NCBI RefSeq assembly: GCF_025118155.1
Contig: NW_026251407.1
Span: forward strand, 1 to 64,000
Length of the DNA: 64,000 nucleotides
From: Cokeromyces recurvatus
Lineage: Eukaryota; Mucoromycota; Mucoromycetes; Mucorales; Mucoraceae
Direction: 5' to 3'
Numbering within the stretch: the first letter of the stretch is position 1; each line of letters starts with the position of its first letter. Below, in pieces: positions 11,851 to 25,620 of this stretch. The notes below the pieces were generated by a model, which was given only the letters and a program-made list of their open reading frames with translations, was not told where the DNA came from and made no database searches. Made by a program: the position numbers and the translations under genes.

Positions 11851-14800
11851 ATGAATATTGCCCAACAAAATGATGTTACAACAGAAGCATCAATAAAACC
11901 CATGTTTGAATTATGTGGACTGCATGGCAGAATTACTCTGGATAATGTCTATTTCAATGGACTTCATGCTTTAAGGAGACTATGCATTCGTAACCTATCT
12001 GACCAATCAATACTTATAAAGATGCGCTCAAATTTACGAAATCAGATTGCTTTTCAATTGGAAAATGAAAATATAACTAATCTTCCTGATTCATGTTTTC
12101 AAAGCATCGTTACAACTAATACTGTGAGCTGGTCTCGTGAAGCTAAAGAATACCCATTTAACCAGTTATTTAATTATATCAATCATATTGATCAGTTAAA
12201 CTTGGAGCCTGGACAAACACGCACATTTATATTAGCTTTCTTACCAGAGAGGCCTCGTATTGATGATGATTCTCGCCAAAACAGAAATGATGATTTTGAT
12301 ATTTCAGTTGTCGAAGATACAGAAACATTTGACATGTTCAATGTCACTGGTAGTTTATTCTTTTTTGGATATTATTCATCTAATAATAATCAAGAAGATA
12401 ATAACTCATCAAAGGATGTATTATCTACTTCCAGTTTAGCAGATTATCAAGTTTCTGTAAAATTTAGAGCAAGTGTATGTCAATCTGCACTTTGGACAGA
12501 GGTTGCTGAAACAGGTCTTAATTTTGACGACTGTGTTCTCGGTGAAATTTATTACAAGGATTTTTCAATACAGAACAGATCTGAAATTGATCTTTATTGG
12601 TTTATGAACACAATTGATCTTTCAAAATCAGATTGGATTCAGTTTGTAAATGCAGAGACAGGTAAAGTCTTGAGCCAAGAGGATCCTATTTCAAGTTATT
12701 CAAATAAACAAATAAGAATGCTGTTTATGCCTAAAGAAGTAGGCGAGTTTAATTATGATTTGCAGATTGAAAATGCAAATGATGCTCGTAATGTATTGCA
12801 AATCAAGATACATGCTAATGTTCGATCCGTACTAAGAAAGGAGACACTCATCGTCAGTAGTGGCCACGTTGTTGATTTTGGTGATTGTATTTCTGGTACA
12901 TGGGCTGTTCAACAAATTGTATTGAATAATGTAAGCGAATCTCCTGTTGAAATCCGATTTTTACCTGAAGGTGCTGAAGTTATTTTTGATATCAAACAAG
13001 ATACCACAGTCGTAGCAGATACATTTTCTGAGCGTCCAGAGTCTAAAATGAGTTTAACCAGACGTAAAATTAGTAATCATAATGGTGGTCGTACAACTGG
13101 TTTTAATTCACCCACAACTCATACAGGTCTAAGTGAGATGTCAGGTCCAAACAGTGAACTAAGCTCAAGATCAACTTCGCCTACTCCAACCCGTATAACA
13201 GATCATACAGATGGACCCTTTTCACCTTTGATAGATTCACCAAATAGCTCTCGTTTTCAACTTTCATCCTATCCAACAATACTCGAAGGATATGATCCTA
13301 ATACGGCAGGATTAGATTTAATGAGTGTTGATGGAAGCGTCTATACAGAATCTAGTTCAGTAATTGATAATCCAGTTGGGTCTTCTGTAGGTGCTCCTAC
13401 TGCCCTTAATACAACCGAAAGTTATACTCGTATCGAGGATTTTATTTTAAAACCGGGTACAGAGCGTGTAATTCAAGTTTCCTATCGACCTCAAAAGGAT
13501 GTATCCATCAATGATTTCAATGCTGGTCAATTAATTCGTAGAAATTTTAGAATTCTTCTTGAATATGGACCTTTCAGATCTGAAAAACCAAAAGAAAAAA
13601 AAGTGATTCAATGTAGAGCACGGACTTGTACTTCATTTGTAGAGGCAATTCCTAAAGTTATTAATTTTGGTGACACAGATGTTGGCACTCTTAAATCCTT
13701 ACCAATTAATATCTTTAATCGTTCAGATATTTTGGCACGTGTAGAACTTCAATTCACTTCAAAAGTATTAAATTGCTTACGCGGTGAAATCACAATCCAA
13801 CCACGAAGTTACGTGGAATTGAAATTAGATCTATATCCTCGTAAAGTTAATCCTGATTACCGAAAACAAATTACGCTTGTCAATTTTCTAAATAGAGATA
13901 ATGATCAAATTATTGAAGTACATAGTACAAATATTGACAAAAACAGGGTTACTTTTCATTCTCTCTTTTATCGTATTCTTACTGCAACAGGTGCCAATTT
14001 CTTAGATTTTGGTTCTATCGCTCTTAATTCACCATCACTTCGCACTTTTACGGTAGAAAATATCAGGAATAAACCTTTACGATTAGAAATTACGACTTCT
14101 TTACCAGAAGATATTGCAATTTATACAAGAAGCAAAAAGAAAATAGATAAAAATAGTCATACTTCCATACTTCCAATAGGGACAAGCCAAGTAGCATCAT
14201 CAGCTATATCAGCAGCCGTTGCAACCATATCTTCAACTTCTTCTACTAACAACATTATTTCTTCCACAACAAACAATACAGTTAGTGCAGATTCTATTGA
14301 AAAAGGAGATCTTATTACCGATATACCCACTATAAAACCTCCTTCAACACCAACATCTCTCACAGCTAGTAGCACCAAAAGACGATCTAATCTTCTTTTA
14401 GAGTCTATTAGTAATCGTCGTATTGTAAAGACACAGCCCTCTATGGAGTCCTCCAAAACATTATCTGAATCGGAAGCAGCCAATCTAAGACGAACAACTG
14501 ACGCCAAAAATGAACTCATGGTCGTAAGACGATTTCGTAATTCAATGAAGCAACTAAAGTTAGAACAAGCACATTCTTCTACAGCATATTTAGATTTAGC
14601 ATCACCGCCGTTGAATTTACTCAAAAATTATAGAAGAAAGATGGTTCAAATGGCTTCTGAAAATTATTTAGCACTTAAAAAGAATCAAGGACGTTTAATA
14701 TCAGAAGAAAAGGATAAAAACATGGATGAGACTGATATAGTAAGTTCTAATACGAAAGATATAAAGCTATTTTATAACTTGTTTATTAATTAACATCATA

Positions 14801-17800
14801 TAATAATACAACCTATATAGTCTAATAATGGTATTAATGCAGTTATATCTAATAAGGATATAGAGAGTGTAGCAACAAATCATAGACATCATCGTCATGC
14901 CTCAACCTTGACAAAGGCGAATGCAACATCAAATTCATCTCTTTCAAAAAGAAGGGTTGATCCAAATAGATTGGGTAACCATCATACCACAAATGACTAT
15001 GATACTCGAAATGCAAAAGCCAAGAGATCCTTAGGTATTACAGCAGCAAGGTACAAATCAAGAAAAAATCTTGATTGGTCAGATATTGCAGGAAAATCGC
15101 GCGTACCTTTTGAGGATTTGATCTCAGTACTTGAACATGGTTCTAAAGCTGCACCACCATTATTTCCAAAACAAACTGCAGAAGAAAAATTTGTACGGTA
15201 TCAAATAGCATGGCGTCGTGAACTGGACCGACTTGTAGAAAAAGGTGTTCTTGTCCGTACATCTATTGTTGATGTTGACCCTAAAGGCGAAGAAGAAGTG
15301 GTGGTTGTGATTACTCCCTCTGGTGCAAATAAGCCTCATATACAGTCTGCACCTAAAAAACAGGATGCTCGTATCTTTTTAAAACTATTAGAGTTTGATC
15401 GTGATATAGAGCAGACCGAGTTTGAGAGCCTACTCGATTTAGGTCAATCAGAAATTCCAGTCCGTGAAGTTATTTTACGATCGCAGCTCGTACGTTCTGT
15501 TATGGATCTCGGACAAAAAAACATTAATTTTGGCCTTGTGGAGCGTAATGAACGACATACGAAAACAATTGTCTTACATAACCGTAGTGAAACACCATTA
15601 TTATATGCTATTCATAAATCAGGCTCTATTGCCTCCGGTGATATTGATTTAGATGTGGGTCGTTATGGTGTCGTTCGTTCCTACGGTAAACGTGAAGTTG
15701 AGTTCGTGTTTGAACCGACTTTATCAGGCCCGTTTATGGAAAAACTGATTATTGAAAACATTCGTGATCGAACTAATGATCAAGTCCTACTTTTGAAAGC
15801 ACAAGTACGTAAACCATCTACGTTCTTGATAAAGTCACTCGAAATGTACTTTGGACGATGTCTATTGGATCAGCCTTGTCAAAAGGTTGAGACAATTGTC
15901 TTGACAAATACCAACAAGCAGTCACGTATGTTTGAAATCCGTGTAGACCCTAATGAAGTCTCCTTTGGCCGTTACTATGGTGAATTTGAGTTTGATGTAA
16001 AAGAAGACGAAACAAATACATTATCCAAGGAAGCAGAAGAGGAAATTGAAAACCTTGAACAGAAATTGAAGATTGCACGACGTAAAGCACAACCTGATAA
16101 AGTTAAAAAGTATTTACGCAAACTTGCAAAACTTAAAAATCTGGATTATGACAAGAATGGAGAAGAAGATGTTATTATTGAAAATGATAAAGGGTCGACA
16201 CCAACAGAGCCTACATCTTCGAGTACAAGTGCTTCTAATGGACTTGTTGCTCCCGTCAATAATGTGGTATTTAAAAAAACAGCTGAAAGCGTTGTCTTCC
16301 CTTTGGATGCTCATGCTACAAAGACAGTAAATGTGATATTTAAACCGCTTTTAAGACCCTTTCAAACTGAAGATATTACTGATGAAAACTCACAATCTAG
16401 CCCTATTCCAGTGAAAGGTCGTATTTTAGTACATGAATATAAAAATACAGATGTTTGCAAGAGTATTATCTACACAGCTGAGGTTTATACAGATGAATCT
16501 GCTTATATTGATGCCTTAGCTATTGAAAATGAGGGAGAGAATACTGGTGCAGCTTCTACTAGAGCAGATGCTGCTGCCTCTAGCACTTCTATGGCTTCTC
16601 CTCATACAAAGCTTACTACAAATACCAACACTTTAATTAATTCTACCATCACGGGCGCTAATGTTGCTACAGTTGTTGCTTCTGTTCCTTCCCCCACAGA
16701 AGAAGTTAAAGAGGAGGAAGTTGAAGAAGAAGCGATTAAGTTAGAAAAAGATTTCTTTGATGGTGGCCGTGTAGAATTAAACCAAAAGGTTGTCTTTTAT
16801 GTTAGAATGACAAATGAATCCAAACAAACAATTAGTTTTGATATGGTCTCTGAAAAGAATCCTTCAGTATTCGATTTTAATGTTGATAGCGAGGCTAAGG
16901 AATTGTTACCTGGAGAGACTAAGAAAATTCGATTTGGTATTCAACCTACACAAGTGGGTAAACAACAATTCATGTTCTCAATTATCAATCAGCGTACCAA
17001 TTCTGTACAGCCATATACAATTCAATGTCTAGTTCATCGCAACACATATTTGAATTTCCCATCTTTAGCAGACGAAGCAAATGGTATCCTTGATTTAGGA
17101 TTCTCATACGTTGATCCAGGAAGTAAATATTCGCAAGTTACTCCTTTATTGGTTGAGAACACATCTGGTCAAGATATCTTTATTACCTGTCAAAGCAATT
17201 TATCTCATCAAGTATTGGTTTTTATGGATGAAACCGGTGAGCGAGGTCTCGTAGATATGATGCCACTGAAACGAAATGGAATAGCTACTATTTGGGTAGC
17301 TGTTCAACCTAATCTACTTACAGGTTACCTTGGTAGTTTTGGAGATGAATGTCGTGAACTTGTGGGTGGTCTTAAGTTTTCAATCTATGATAAAGATGAT
17401 TTAACACAGGATAAAGAAATGCTATTAATGCATTCTCAAACAGTTAAATTTACCTCTATCATTGGCCAGTCTCATCTTGAGGTATCTACTCGTCTTATTA
17501 ACCTTGGTTATACGGATCAATTACAGAAAGAATTCTATGGTGCGTTTATTATCAAAAATAAATCTGGTGAATTACCTTTAGATTATGAAGTAGAATGTGC
17601 TACGGCTAATATCGAACTTGACCGTCGTGGAGGTACACTGCATGGCTGGCGTGGGGGTAAACTTCGAAGAGATACTGATATGGATTATTTAAATGCCGAG
17701 AACGATAAAGGACGAAGACATAGTAGCAGCAGCGGCAGTTATAATGATGCTAATTCTGTTGCTCGTCGTAGTTCATATGATGAAGCTGCTTGTGCTGTCT

Positions 17801-19692
17801 CAGCTTCGCTAACACAAATTACTTTTCGTATCACAGCATATCGATATGGTCTTTTGAATGAAAAACTTATTGTAACTAATAAGAGGAATAGCCAAGAGGT
17901 ATTCATTATTGATGTACGACTCTTTGTTGATTGTAAGAAACTGGATGCATGGGCTTTACCTTCTAAAGAAATTCTTCGTAGTTTCATTCCTAATCATTAT
18001 CATGACCAAACAGAGCATCGTGAAGCAGATCCTTTACCAATGGTTAAATGGGAAAGTATCTATATATCCCCTGTTTCTCAACATGACAACGATGAAGAGA
18101 CAGTTTTGCAATTGATGGAATTACCTGAAAGGGATGCCATACGTCATTATGTACGTGAACTTGATGTCGCCAACACATCTGGACAGCCAATGCAGCTTGT
18201 TGTGATGAGCGATATTGATATTACAGCTGGATTTGTGGTAGATGAAGATAAAATTAAGGCGGCAAGTGTGGAGCATAAAGAAGGATTATTTATACAACGC
18301 AGTGGTCAAATTTCGTTACAGCCTGGACAACGTATTCGAATTCGAATCCATAGCCCTTCAGCCGAAAAACTAGATGAAGAAGGTAGAACTCTTGCGCTCC
18401 AAGGCAAGAGTGGTTCTTTAAAGGGCATGTTAGTTATATATGATGCTCGTCAAAATCTAGAAGTACTTGCTGTTGAATTAGAAGCCTTATTTTGTGTTTC
18501 TCATACAGAATTGCTTGTTGATTGTGTTGACCTTGGTAAAATTGGGCACAGTACATCCTATAAACCTTCTCGTTTTGAATTTCAAATCAGCAACTTGGCA
18601 GATGTGCCAGCAACCTATCACATTCAAGCACCTAAATTTATTAATTTTACACCATTGGATAAACATGGTATTGCTGTCAAACAAAAGCGATTTTATATTC
18701 CTTCTCGCAAGACTCAACGTATCGAAGGTTTATTGATACCTACTGAAATGCCGGATCAGACATCGGGTCTTCATGAGTTTAGCATCCGTATCGATAATTT
18801 ACGTAATAATGCAAACACAATGCATCTTCACCTAAAATACCTAATGACTGTATTTGAACTACGATTTGACCGTTTATCAAGTAATGGAGAATTGGTGTTG
18901 CCCACTTTGTATCATCCTATTGCCTTACAAAACTCTCCCTGTGATAATTGGTTCATTATTCATAATAAAACGGATGAAGATTTACGATTTGAAATTGGTG
19001 CGGATATTATACCTGAACTTGTGCCGTATGTTAACTTGGATGTTCTATCACGATATACCAACTCTCCTCTTAAAGGTGATATTGCTATTGGTCCTCAGGG
19101 TAGTATAGAGGTCAGAGTGAGAGCAACACCTAATGAGGCCTCACGCTTACCATGTAACCTACTTGACTTTACAGATCCTCTAGGGATCATTATGGCCAAC
19201 CTGTGGGTTATAACATGTGCCACTGAAGAAGAAGAGTCGAGAAATCAAATAAGAGAGACAATCCCAGTTCGTTGTGTATTCAATACTACACCTACTTTTG
19301 CTCTAGATGAACATCGATTAGATTTCCAATTAGTAACGTATTATCAAGATGGTGACCATGATTATTCAATGGTAATGGACTCTACCTGTATGCCTAAAAG
19401 TCGACCTTTAACGATCATTAATTATGCCACCAAAGTTCCACTTCGATTTAAAGTAACGACAGAAGGCCCAGCCGAGTTTCCTGCACATGAAATCGTCATG
19501 ATTTCCAATCTAAATGAAGATGGCACTGGTATAGTCGAACCTGGAGGAACATTAACGCTTCAAGTTGGTATTCCTAATCCTAAAGAAAATATGCCAGGGC
19601 AACTTAAAATTCATGTAGAGGATTTAGATGCTCTAGGAGAATTCAAACAGACTGTATCAATGTATGTAACTGAAATTGTATGGGACTTGTAG
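11851..19692 (+). CDS. Giant ASH/MSP (HYDIN-type) immunoglobulin-like repeat protein
   Basis: Function unknown. Exons 11851-14739 and 14821-19692 (81-nt intron, phase 0) give 2586 aa. The protein repeats a beta-sandwich signature of the ASH/MSP/HYDIN family: a start such as V-x-x-FG followed by 'T.tIVL.N.S..P..Y.'. Clear examples begin near residues 211, 341 (VVDFGDCISG), 603 (VINFGDTDVG), 715 (NFLDFGSIAL), 1189 (INFGLVERNE), 1302, 1602, 1718, 1851, 2197, 2338 and 2462. Ser/Thr-rich linkers (about 390-500 and 770-930) and a short Lys/Glu-rich coiled coil (about 1363-1405) separate them. There is no signal peptide, transmembrane segment or enzyme motif. In other eukaryotes such proteins sit at cilia, centrosomes or spindle poles. 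If this is an aflagellate mould, a role at the spindle pole body or cytoskeleton is a guess. Confidence 0.85.
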
Positions 19693-20112
19693 ATATAAAA
19701 ATTTAGAGTAGTAGTATTATTATTGCTAACATGAGTAGAGTGCGTATTTTTTTTTCTTTTTTTTTTTTCTTTTTCTTTCTTTTTTCTTTTTTTTTTGTTT
19801 TTTCTTTTTTTTTTTTTATACAATAAAATATCACATACATATACATATTGGTATAAAAAAAAATGAGATAAAAAGTATCTTACATGTTTCATTCATTGAT
19901 TCTATAATAAACATATCATGTGCGTGTATATTTTATTACAAGATATATATTCATATGTCTTGATTTACACTCAATTTATTAATATGATTCTTTCTATAAA
20001 TACACGAAAAAAAATAACAATAAAAAAGAACGCCGTGCAAATGTTCAGTATAGATTATACATATATATACATATATATATATGCATATATACATATTTTA
20101 TATATTGGAATT
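19693..20112. other. Convergent intergenic region
   Basis: Holds a CT/T tract (about 19747-19817) and TA-rich alternation (about 20055-20103) between two convergent genes. No gene seen. Confidence 0.5.
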
Positions 20113-21241
20113 TTACTTTCTTGCGAAAGTAACCTTCATTTCTTGATCTGGACCAAAAGAATGTCGAGATAATTCCGTCTTTGCAACAACAGCTTGAAGC
20201 TCATTATCATATTCAACAAAGGCAATTGTCTTCTTTGTAGGAATCATACGAACTTCTCTAAAGCCAGGATAACGCTGGAAGAGGTCGACAAGCTGTTCTT
20301 GAGTAATTGTTTCGGGCAAGTTTTGTAAGAATAAAATCTTATTTGGGGGTAAATATTCATCAGGAATATTAGCTGTAGGATTAAAGTGAGCAGATCCACT
20401 AGCTATAAATAAAAACAGATAGTGTTATTATAATGCATGATACATACGAATACAACAACAACAAAAATAAAAAAAAACCCATATTTACGTTTGTTTAGTT
20501 GCCTATTAGCCTTGAAACTAGGTTTATGTGATCCAGGAAGAGGTAATTTAGAGATTTCTTGTTTTTTAGTCATTCGTCTTTGGTAATGAGAATCGTAATC
20601 ACCATCTTTTTTAGCATGTACATCTGATTTAGTACGTGCAAATTGAAGTACCATGGGTTTATCATACAAAATAAAATGTTGTAATTCTTTAATGGCTTTT
20701 TCTGCATTTTCTTCACTAGGAAATGCAACAAATGCTTGACCACGCATACGAATATTTTTATGAGCCACGACATCTAATACTTCACCGAATTGTTTAAATA
20801 ATGTACGTAAAGAGTTTTTTAAAACTAAAATTTAAAATATGAGTCTTTTTTTTTTAAAAAAAAGAAAGGAGGTAAAAAAAAAAAAAAACCTTCTAATTTC
20901 ACTTTTTCATTAAGATTGCTAACATAAACTGTTCGGCAAGGTACTGTATTTAAAGGTTGTTTAGCAAGAGGAACGCCATTGACAATACCAGCTGGTGGTA
21001 CAGTTTGAGTGACATTAGGGATAAAGGGTTGAGGATTAGAAGCTGGTGGAAATGCACCTTGTGGTGGTGGAGGACCATTATGAGGTAAACCACCAGGAGG
21101 GGGCATACCACCAGGAGGAGGTATACCACCAGGAGGAGGGAAACCACCAGGTGGTGGAAAGCCTGCCGGTGGAAAACCTGCTGGGGGTGGAAATGGTGGA
21201 CGAGGAACACCACCTGATGGTTGTTGTGGAGGTTGTGACAT
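20113..21241 (-). CDS. U1A/U2B''-family snRNP protein with two RRMs and a proline-rich N-terminus
   Basis: Spliceosomal RNA-binding protein that recognises U1 and/or U2 snRNA stem-loops. Exons 21241-20890, 20824-20489 and 20402-20113 give 325 aa in frame. The first 95 residues are Pro/Gly repeats (PPPGGFPPPGG type). RRM1 has RNP2-like TVYVSNLNEK and RNP1-like MRGQAFVAF. RRM2 has KILFLQNLPE and TIAFVEYD and ends MKVTFARK at the C-terminus, as in U1A/U2B''. Typical family members are 220-280 aa and lack such a long Pro-rich head, although U1A has a Pro-rich linker. Whether this is the U1 or the U2 protein, or serves both, cannot be decided from sequence alone. The Rad3 gene is divergent, 0.78 kb upstream. 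Confidence 0.9.
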
Positions 21242-21947
21242 TAGTTTATTTTATCTTTTTTTTAAAAAAAATAAATATAAAAAATATAATTGAAAAAAAA
21301 AAAAAAAAAAAAGAAAGAAAAAGCGAGTCTTTTGCTTTAATAAAAATAAAAAAGTTTCAAAAATTTGAACTCAAAGTCACATAGCAAAAAAGGATCAACG
21401 CGATTAAAGAAGAATAATACAAATCTCCTCAATGTGATCCTTTCTTCAATATCAAGCAAATGCATTAATTTTAAAAATTTTGCTTTGTTAGTGATTAGAT
21501 CAACTTAAAAAAAAAGTAGTCTACATTTATTTAATGATTATTAATGTTAACTAGATTTTATAAAGTACAATTTGTCCATCTTATTTCCGCAATTATTAAG
21601 AAATGCAACAATTTAAAATTGGGATGGTAAATACTGTCAAAAAAGCGAAAAAAGAAATATTGCTATACTGTATTACATGAGGAAACAAAAAAATTGATTT
21701 ATAATACTTTGTGTGATAAAAAACAAACAAACCAAGTTTATAATTACTAAAAGTTGAATTATGTCAAATGTATTTACTTTTTATTTTATTTTGAAGTCGT
21801 TATTGTGACTACTTCCAAAAAACATATCAAAGGTATTACATAGACGATGATATTTAAATTTATCTCTTTTACTTATACAAAGCTACTTTAATACATTAAA
21901 GTATAGCAGTGATAATCTATTTTTATTAAAGCAACTTATTTTCTTTT

Positions 21948-21993
<46 letters not shown>

Positions 21994-22018
21994 CAGCAAA
22001 AGAATAACTCCATTTGTG
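21242..22018. other. Divergent intergenic region, U1A-like / RAD3
   Basis: AT-rich, with an A/G tract at about 21293-21325 and a T run of about 30 at 21957-21985 just before the RAD3 start. No gene seen. Confidence 0.5.
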
Positions 22019-23850
22019 ATGATGTAAATTTTGCAAAGTCTTTTTTGACAGTTTTTTTTTTTTTATATTAATGTTGATCGTAAATTTAGTTTCAACATTG
22101 ATGACCTCGTAGTTCATTTCCCTTATGATAAAATATATCCTGAACAATATCAATACATGTGCGATTTAAAGAAATCCCTTGATGCACAGGTATTAGTCAT
22201 CATAGTTTTGATCTATTCACAATCGATATTTATATGTGTTTTAGGGTCATTGTGTTTTAGAGATGCCTTCTGGTACTGGTAAAACTATTTCTTTACTATC
22301 ACTTATTATTGCATACCAAATGGTTAGTACACTGTACTAAAAGAAAGGAAGAAAAAAAAAAGAATAACTTTAAGAATGTCACTGACATAATACGTAGCAA
22401 TATCGTGAACAACATAGAAAATTTATTTATTGTTCACGTACAGTACCAGAAATTGATAAAGCACTTGCAGAATTAAAGAATTTAATGGCTTATCGACGCT
22501 CACATGGATTAGATGAAGATTTTTTAGGAATTGGATTAACATCACGTAAAAATTTATGTTTAAATCCAGTAGTAGCAAAAGAAACAAAGGGTCGAGCTGT
22601 AGATTCTAAATGTAGAAATTTAACTGCGAGTTGGGTACGAGTTAAAGCTGGTGTCGTAAAATCAGGAAGACAAAAAGATAATAAGGAAGAAGAAGGAGAT
22701 GATCCTATGGACGTTGATAAACATCATGTTGAATTATGTAATTTTTATGAGGTAATATAATTATTCTAATTATGCCACATAACATATGCTACATAGGTTA
22801 CATATATTAGACATTAGAATCGGCAAATTCACCCAATCCTATTCCAAATGGCATATATACATTTGAAGACCTTAAAGAATATGGCAAAAAGATGCAATAT
22901 TGTCCATATTATCTTGTACGACGAGCAGTAAGTAAAAGTTTTAAAAAAAAAAAACTGCATAAATTTTTGTTTTTATATACTTAAATTAAACCAATAGATT
23001 CCTTTTGCCAATGTTGTTATCTACTCATATCATTATATGCTTGATCCTAAAGTAGCAGAACTTGTATCGAGAGAATTATCAAGAGATTGCATTGTAGTAT
23101 TTGATGAAGCACATAATATTGACAATGTATGTATTGATTCACTTAGTATTGATTTAACTAAGCCTATCTTGGACGCAAGTGCAAGGAGTATTGGCGTATT
23201 AGCTGAAAAAATCGAAGAGTAAACTATACTTCAACTAAGTTAGTCTATTTATATTAATCATAAAATATTATAGGATAAAACAAACAGATGCAGAAAGATT
23301 AAAAAATGAATACACAAGATTAGTAGAAGGATTACGTGACGCGAGTTCTGCAAGAGATGAAGACACTTTTATGGCTAATCCAATCTTGCCGGATGATATG
23401 TTAAAGGAAGCTGTACCAGGTAATATTCGACGTGCAGAACATTTTGTAGCCTTTTTAAGAAGATTTATTGAATATTTAAAGGTAAGTGTCTATTTTTTGT
23501 TCTCCCCCTCCAGCTAGTGTAGAATGAGATTGACAAACTATTTCTTTATTTAGACTCGTTTACGAATTATGCATGTTGTTGCAGAGACACCTTCTTCATT
23601 TTTACAACACTTAAAAGACGTAACTTACATTGAAAGAAAACCATTGAGATTTTGTGCAGAACGTCTTTCAAGTTTAGTACGAACATTAGAATTAACAGAT
23701 CTAGAAAACTTTAGTAGTTTGCAAAAGGTTGCAACATTTGCAACTTTAACTTCAACTTATGATAAAGGCTTTTTACTTATTTTAGAACCATTTGAGACTG
23801 AGACATCAACTGTTCCTAACCCTATTCTTCATTTCACGTAAGTCGTTTTC

Positions 23851-23891
<41 letters not shown>

Positions 23892-24960
23892 AAGAAAATT
23901 AGTGTAGATGAATTAATAAACCTATTTTAGTTGCCTTGATGCATCTATAGCTATAAAGCCCGTATTTGACCGATTTAGTACAGTAGTTATTACTTCAGGT
24001 ACTTTATCACCTCTAGACATGTATCCTAAAATGTTAAACTTCCAAGCCGTTGTTCAAGAAAGTTACCCTATGACATTATCAAGAAATTGCTTCTTACCTA
24101 TGATCATCACTAGAGGTTCAGATCAAGTCGCAATCAGTTCTAAATTTGAAGTACGAAATGATCCAGCTGTTGTGCGTAACTTTGGTCAAATTATGGTTGA
24201 AATGGCTAAAATTGTACCTGATGGTATGGTTTGTTTCTTTCCTAGCTATTTATATATGGAATCCATTGTATCTATGTGGAATGAGATGGGTATCCTAAAC
24301 GAAGCCTGGAAATACAAATTGATTTTTGTGGAAACACCAGATGCAAAGGAAACAAGTTTAGCATTAGCTAATTATCGAAGGGCATGTGATAATGGTCGAG
24401 GTGCTATTTTGTTATCTGTAGCAAGAGGCAAAGTATCAGAAGGTATCGATTTTGATCATAATTATGGTCGAGCAGTAATTATGTTTGGTATACCATACCA
24501 ATATACAGAGTCACGTATCCTAAAAGCGCGTTTAGAATATTTACGTGATAATTTACATATTCGTGAAAATGACTTTTTAACATTTGATGCTATGCGACAT
24601 GCTGCTCAATGTGTAGGAAGAGTTTTACGAGGTAAGACAGACTATGGACTCATGGTATTTGCCGACAAGGTAATTATATAAAAATTATTTAGAACAAGGA
24701 AGGAAAAGAAAAACTAACACGACACGATACATATACATTTTTATATATATATTTTTTAGAGATTTGCAAGGGCTGATAAAAGAGCCAAGTTACCAAAGTG
24801 GATTAACCAATATGTAACTGATGCCTCTACAAATCTATCCACAGATATGTCAGTTGTTATTGCTAAAAAATTCTTGAGATCGATGGCTCAGCCCTATGAA
24901 TCAAATCAAACAGGCGTATCTCTATGGACATTGAAAGACATTGAAAAGCATACAAAATAA
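22019..24960 (+). CDS. RAD3: Rad3/XPD DNA helicase of TFIIH
   Basis: 5'-3' Fe-S helicase of TFIIH, acting in nucleotide-excision repair and transcription initiation. Ten exons: 22019-22023, 22090-22189, 22245-22322, 22398-22751, 22811-22927, 22998-23218, 23274-23481, 23554-23837, 23931-24669 and 24760-24960, giving 768 aa with every junction in frame. Walker A is SGTGKT with Lys48 (the same number as the yeast catalytic lysine). Candidate Fe-S cysteines are Cys115, Cys133, Cys175 and Cys210. The DEAH box is at 254-257, with helicase motifs V and VI in [12 protein letters not shown] and [12 protein letters not shown]. The first exon is only ATGAT. It is inferred because it supplies [14 protein letters not shown], matching the family N-terminus, and no in-frame ATG exists in exon 2 before that point. 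Confidence 0.95.
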
Positions 24961-25620
24961 GATTGTTACAAGGCAAGCCATCCATTATATACAGTATAAG
25001 TTTTTCTTTTTTTGGGATAAAATGGGCAATGATTATCAAATTTTATTACAATGTTCTTCAGAAAATAGGTTAGAATAAAAAGACTTCTTTGGGGTATTTG
25101 TTTAGTAAATAAAGAATTTTCAGTACACGTCTGAAGTTATCAAAATAAGTGCATCCATCATTCTTCTTGAAAATGAGTTTAATTCAAACCATCTTCCTAA
25201 CTTGTTAGTTGCTGCACAATTATCTCTTTGCTTTTGGCTTTTTTTTTTTTTTTTTTTTTTCACTCATGTATATTATTCCAGTCTATCATCAAATATTTCT
25301 GCCTATCAAAGACGGATACTACTACAAAATATTCTTCTATTAAATTATGAATATACATTACCTTTATATCATCTACCGTATCATTCATAAAAAAACCAAT
25401 TTTATCATAAAGAATGAAAGTTAATGCTAAAACACACACACACAATATTCACCTTTATGATCTCTCTAAGCCATTTTCAAATTTGTAGAAAAATAAAAAA
25501 AAACACGCACACATAGACACATACACATTATGTTGTGGCTTAATTAGCCAATAAAATCGTATCTCATTTCCATTTTTTTTTTTTTTGAAAATTTTCTTAT
25601 TTTTTTTAACATTAATAGCA
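24961..25620. other. Intergenic region, RAD3 / RPC5
   Basis: AT-rich, with T runs (25240-25260, 25573-25586) and short CA-rich tracts (about 25429-25446, 25501-25530). No gene seen. Confidence 0.5.

Noticed and set aside
14157..14624. 155-aa minus-strand frame inside the ASH-repeat gene
   Set aside because: Shadow of the Ser/Thr-rich linker of the plus-strand gene.
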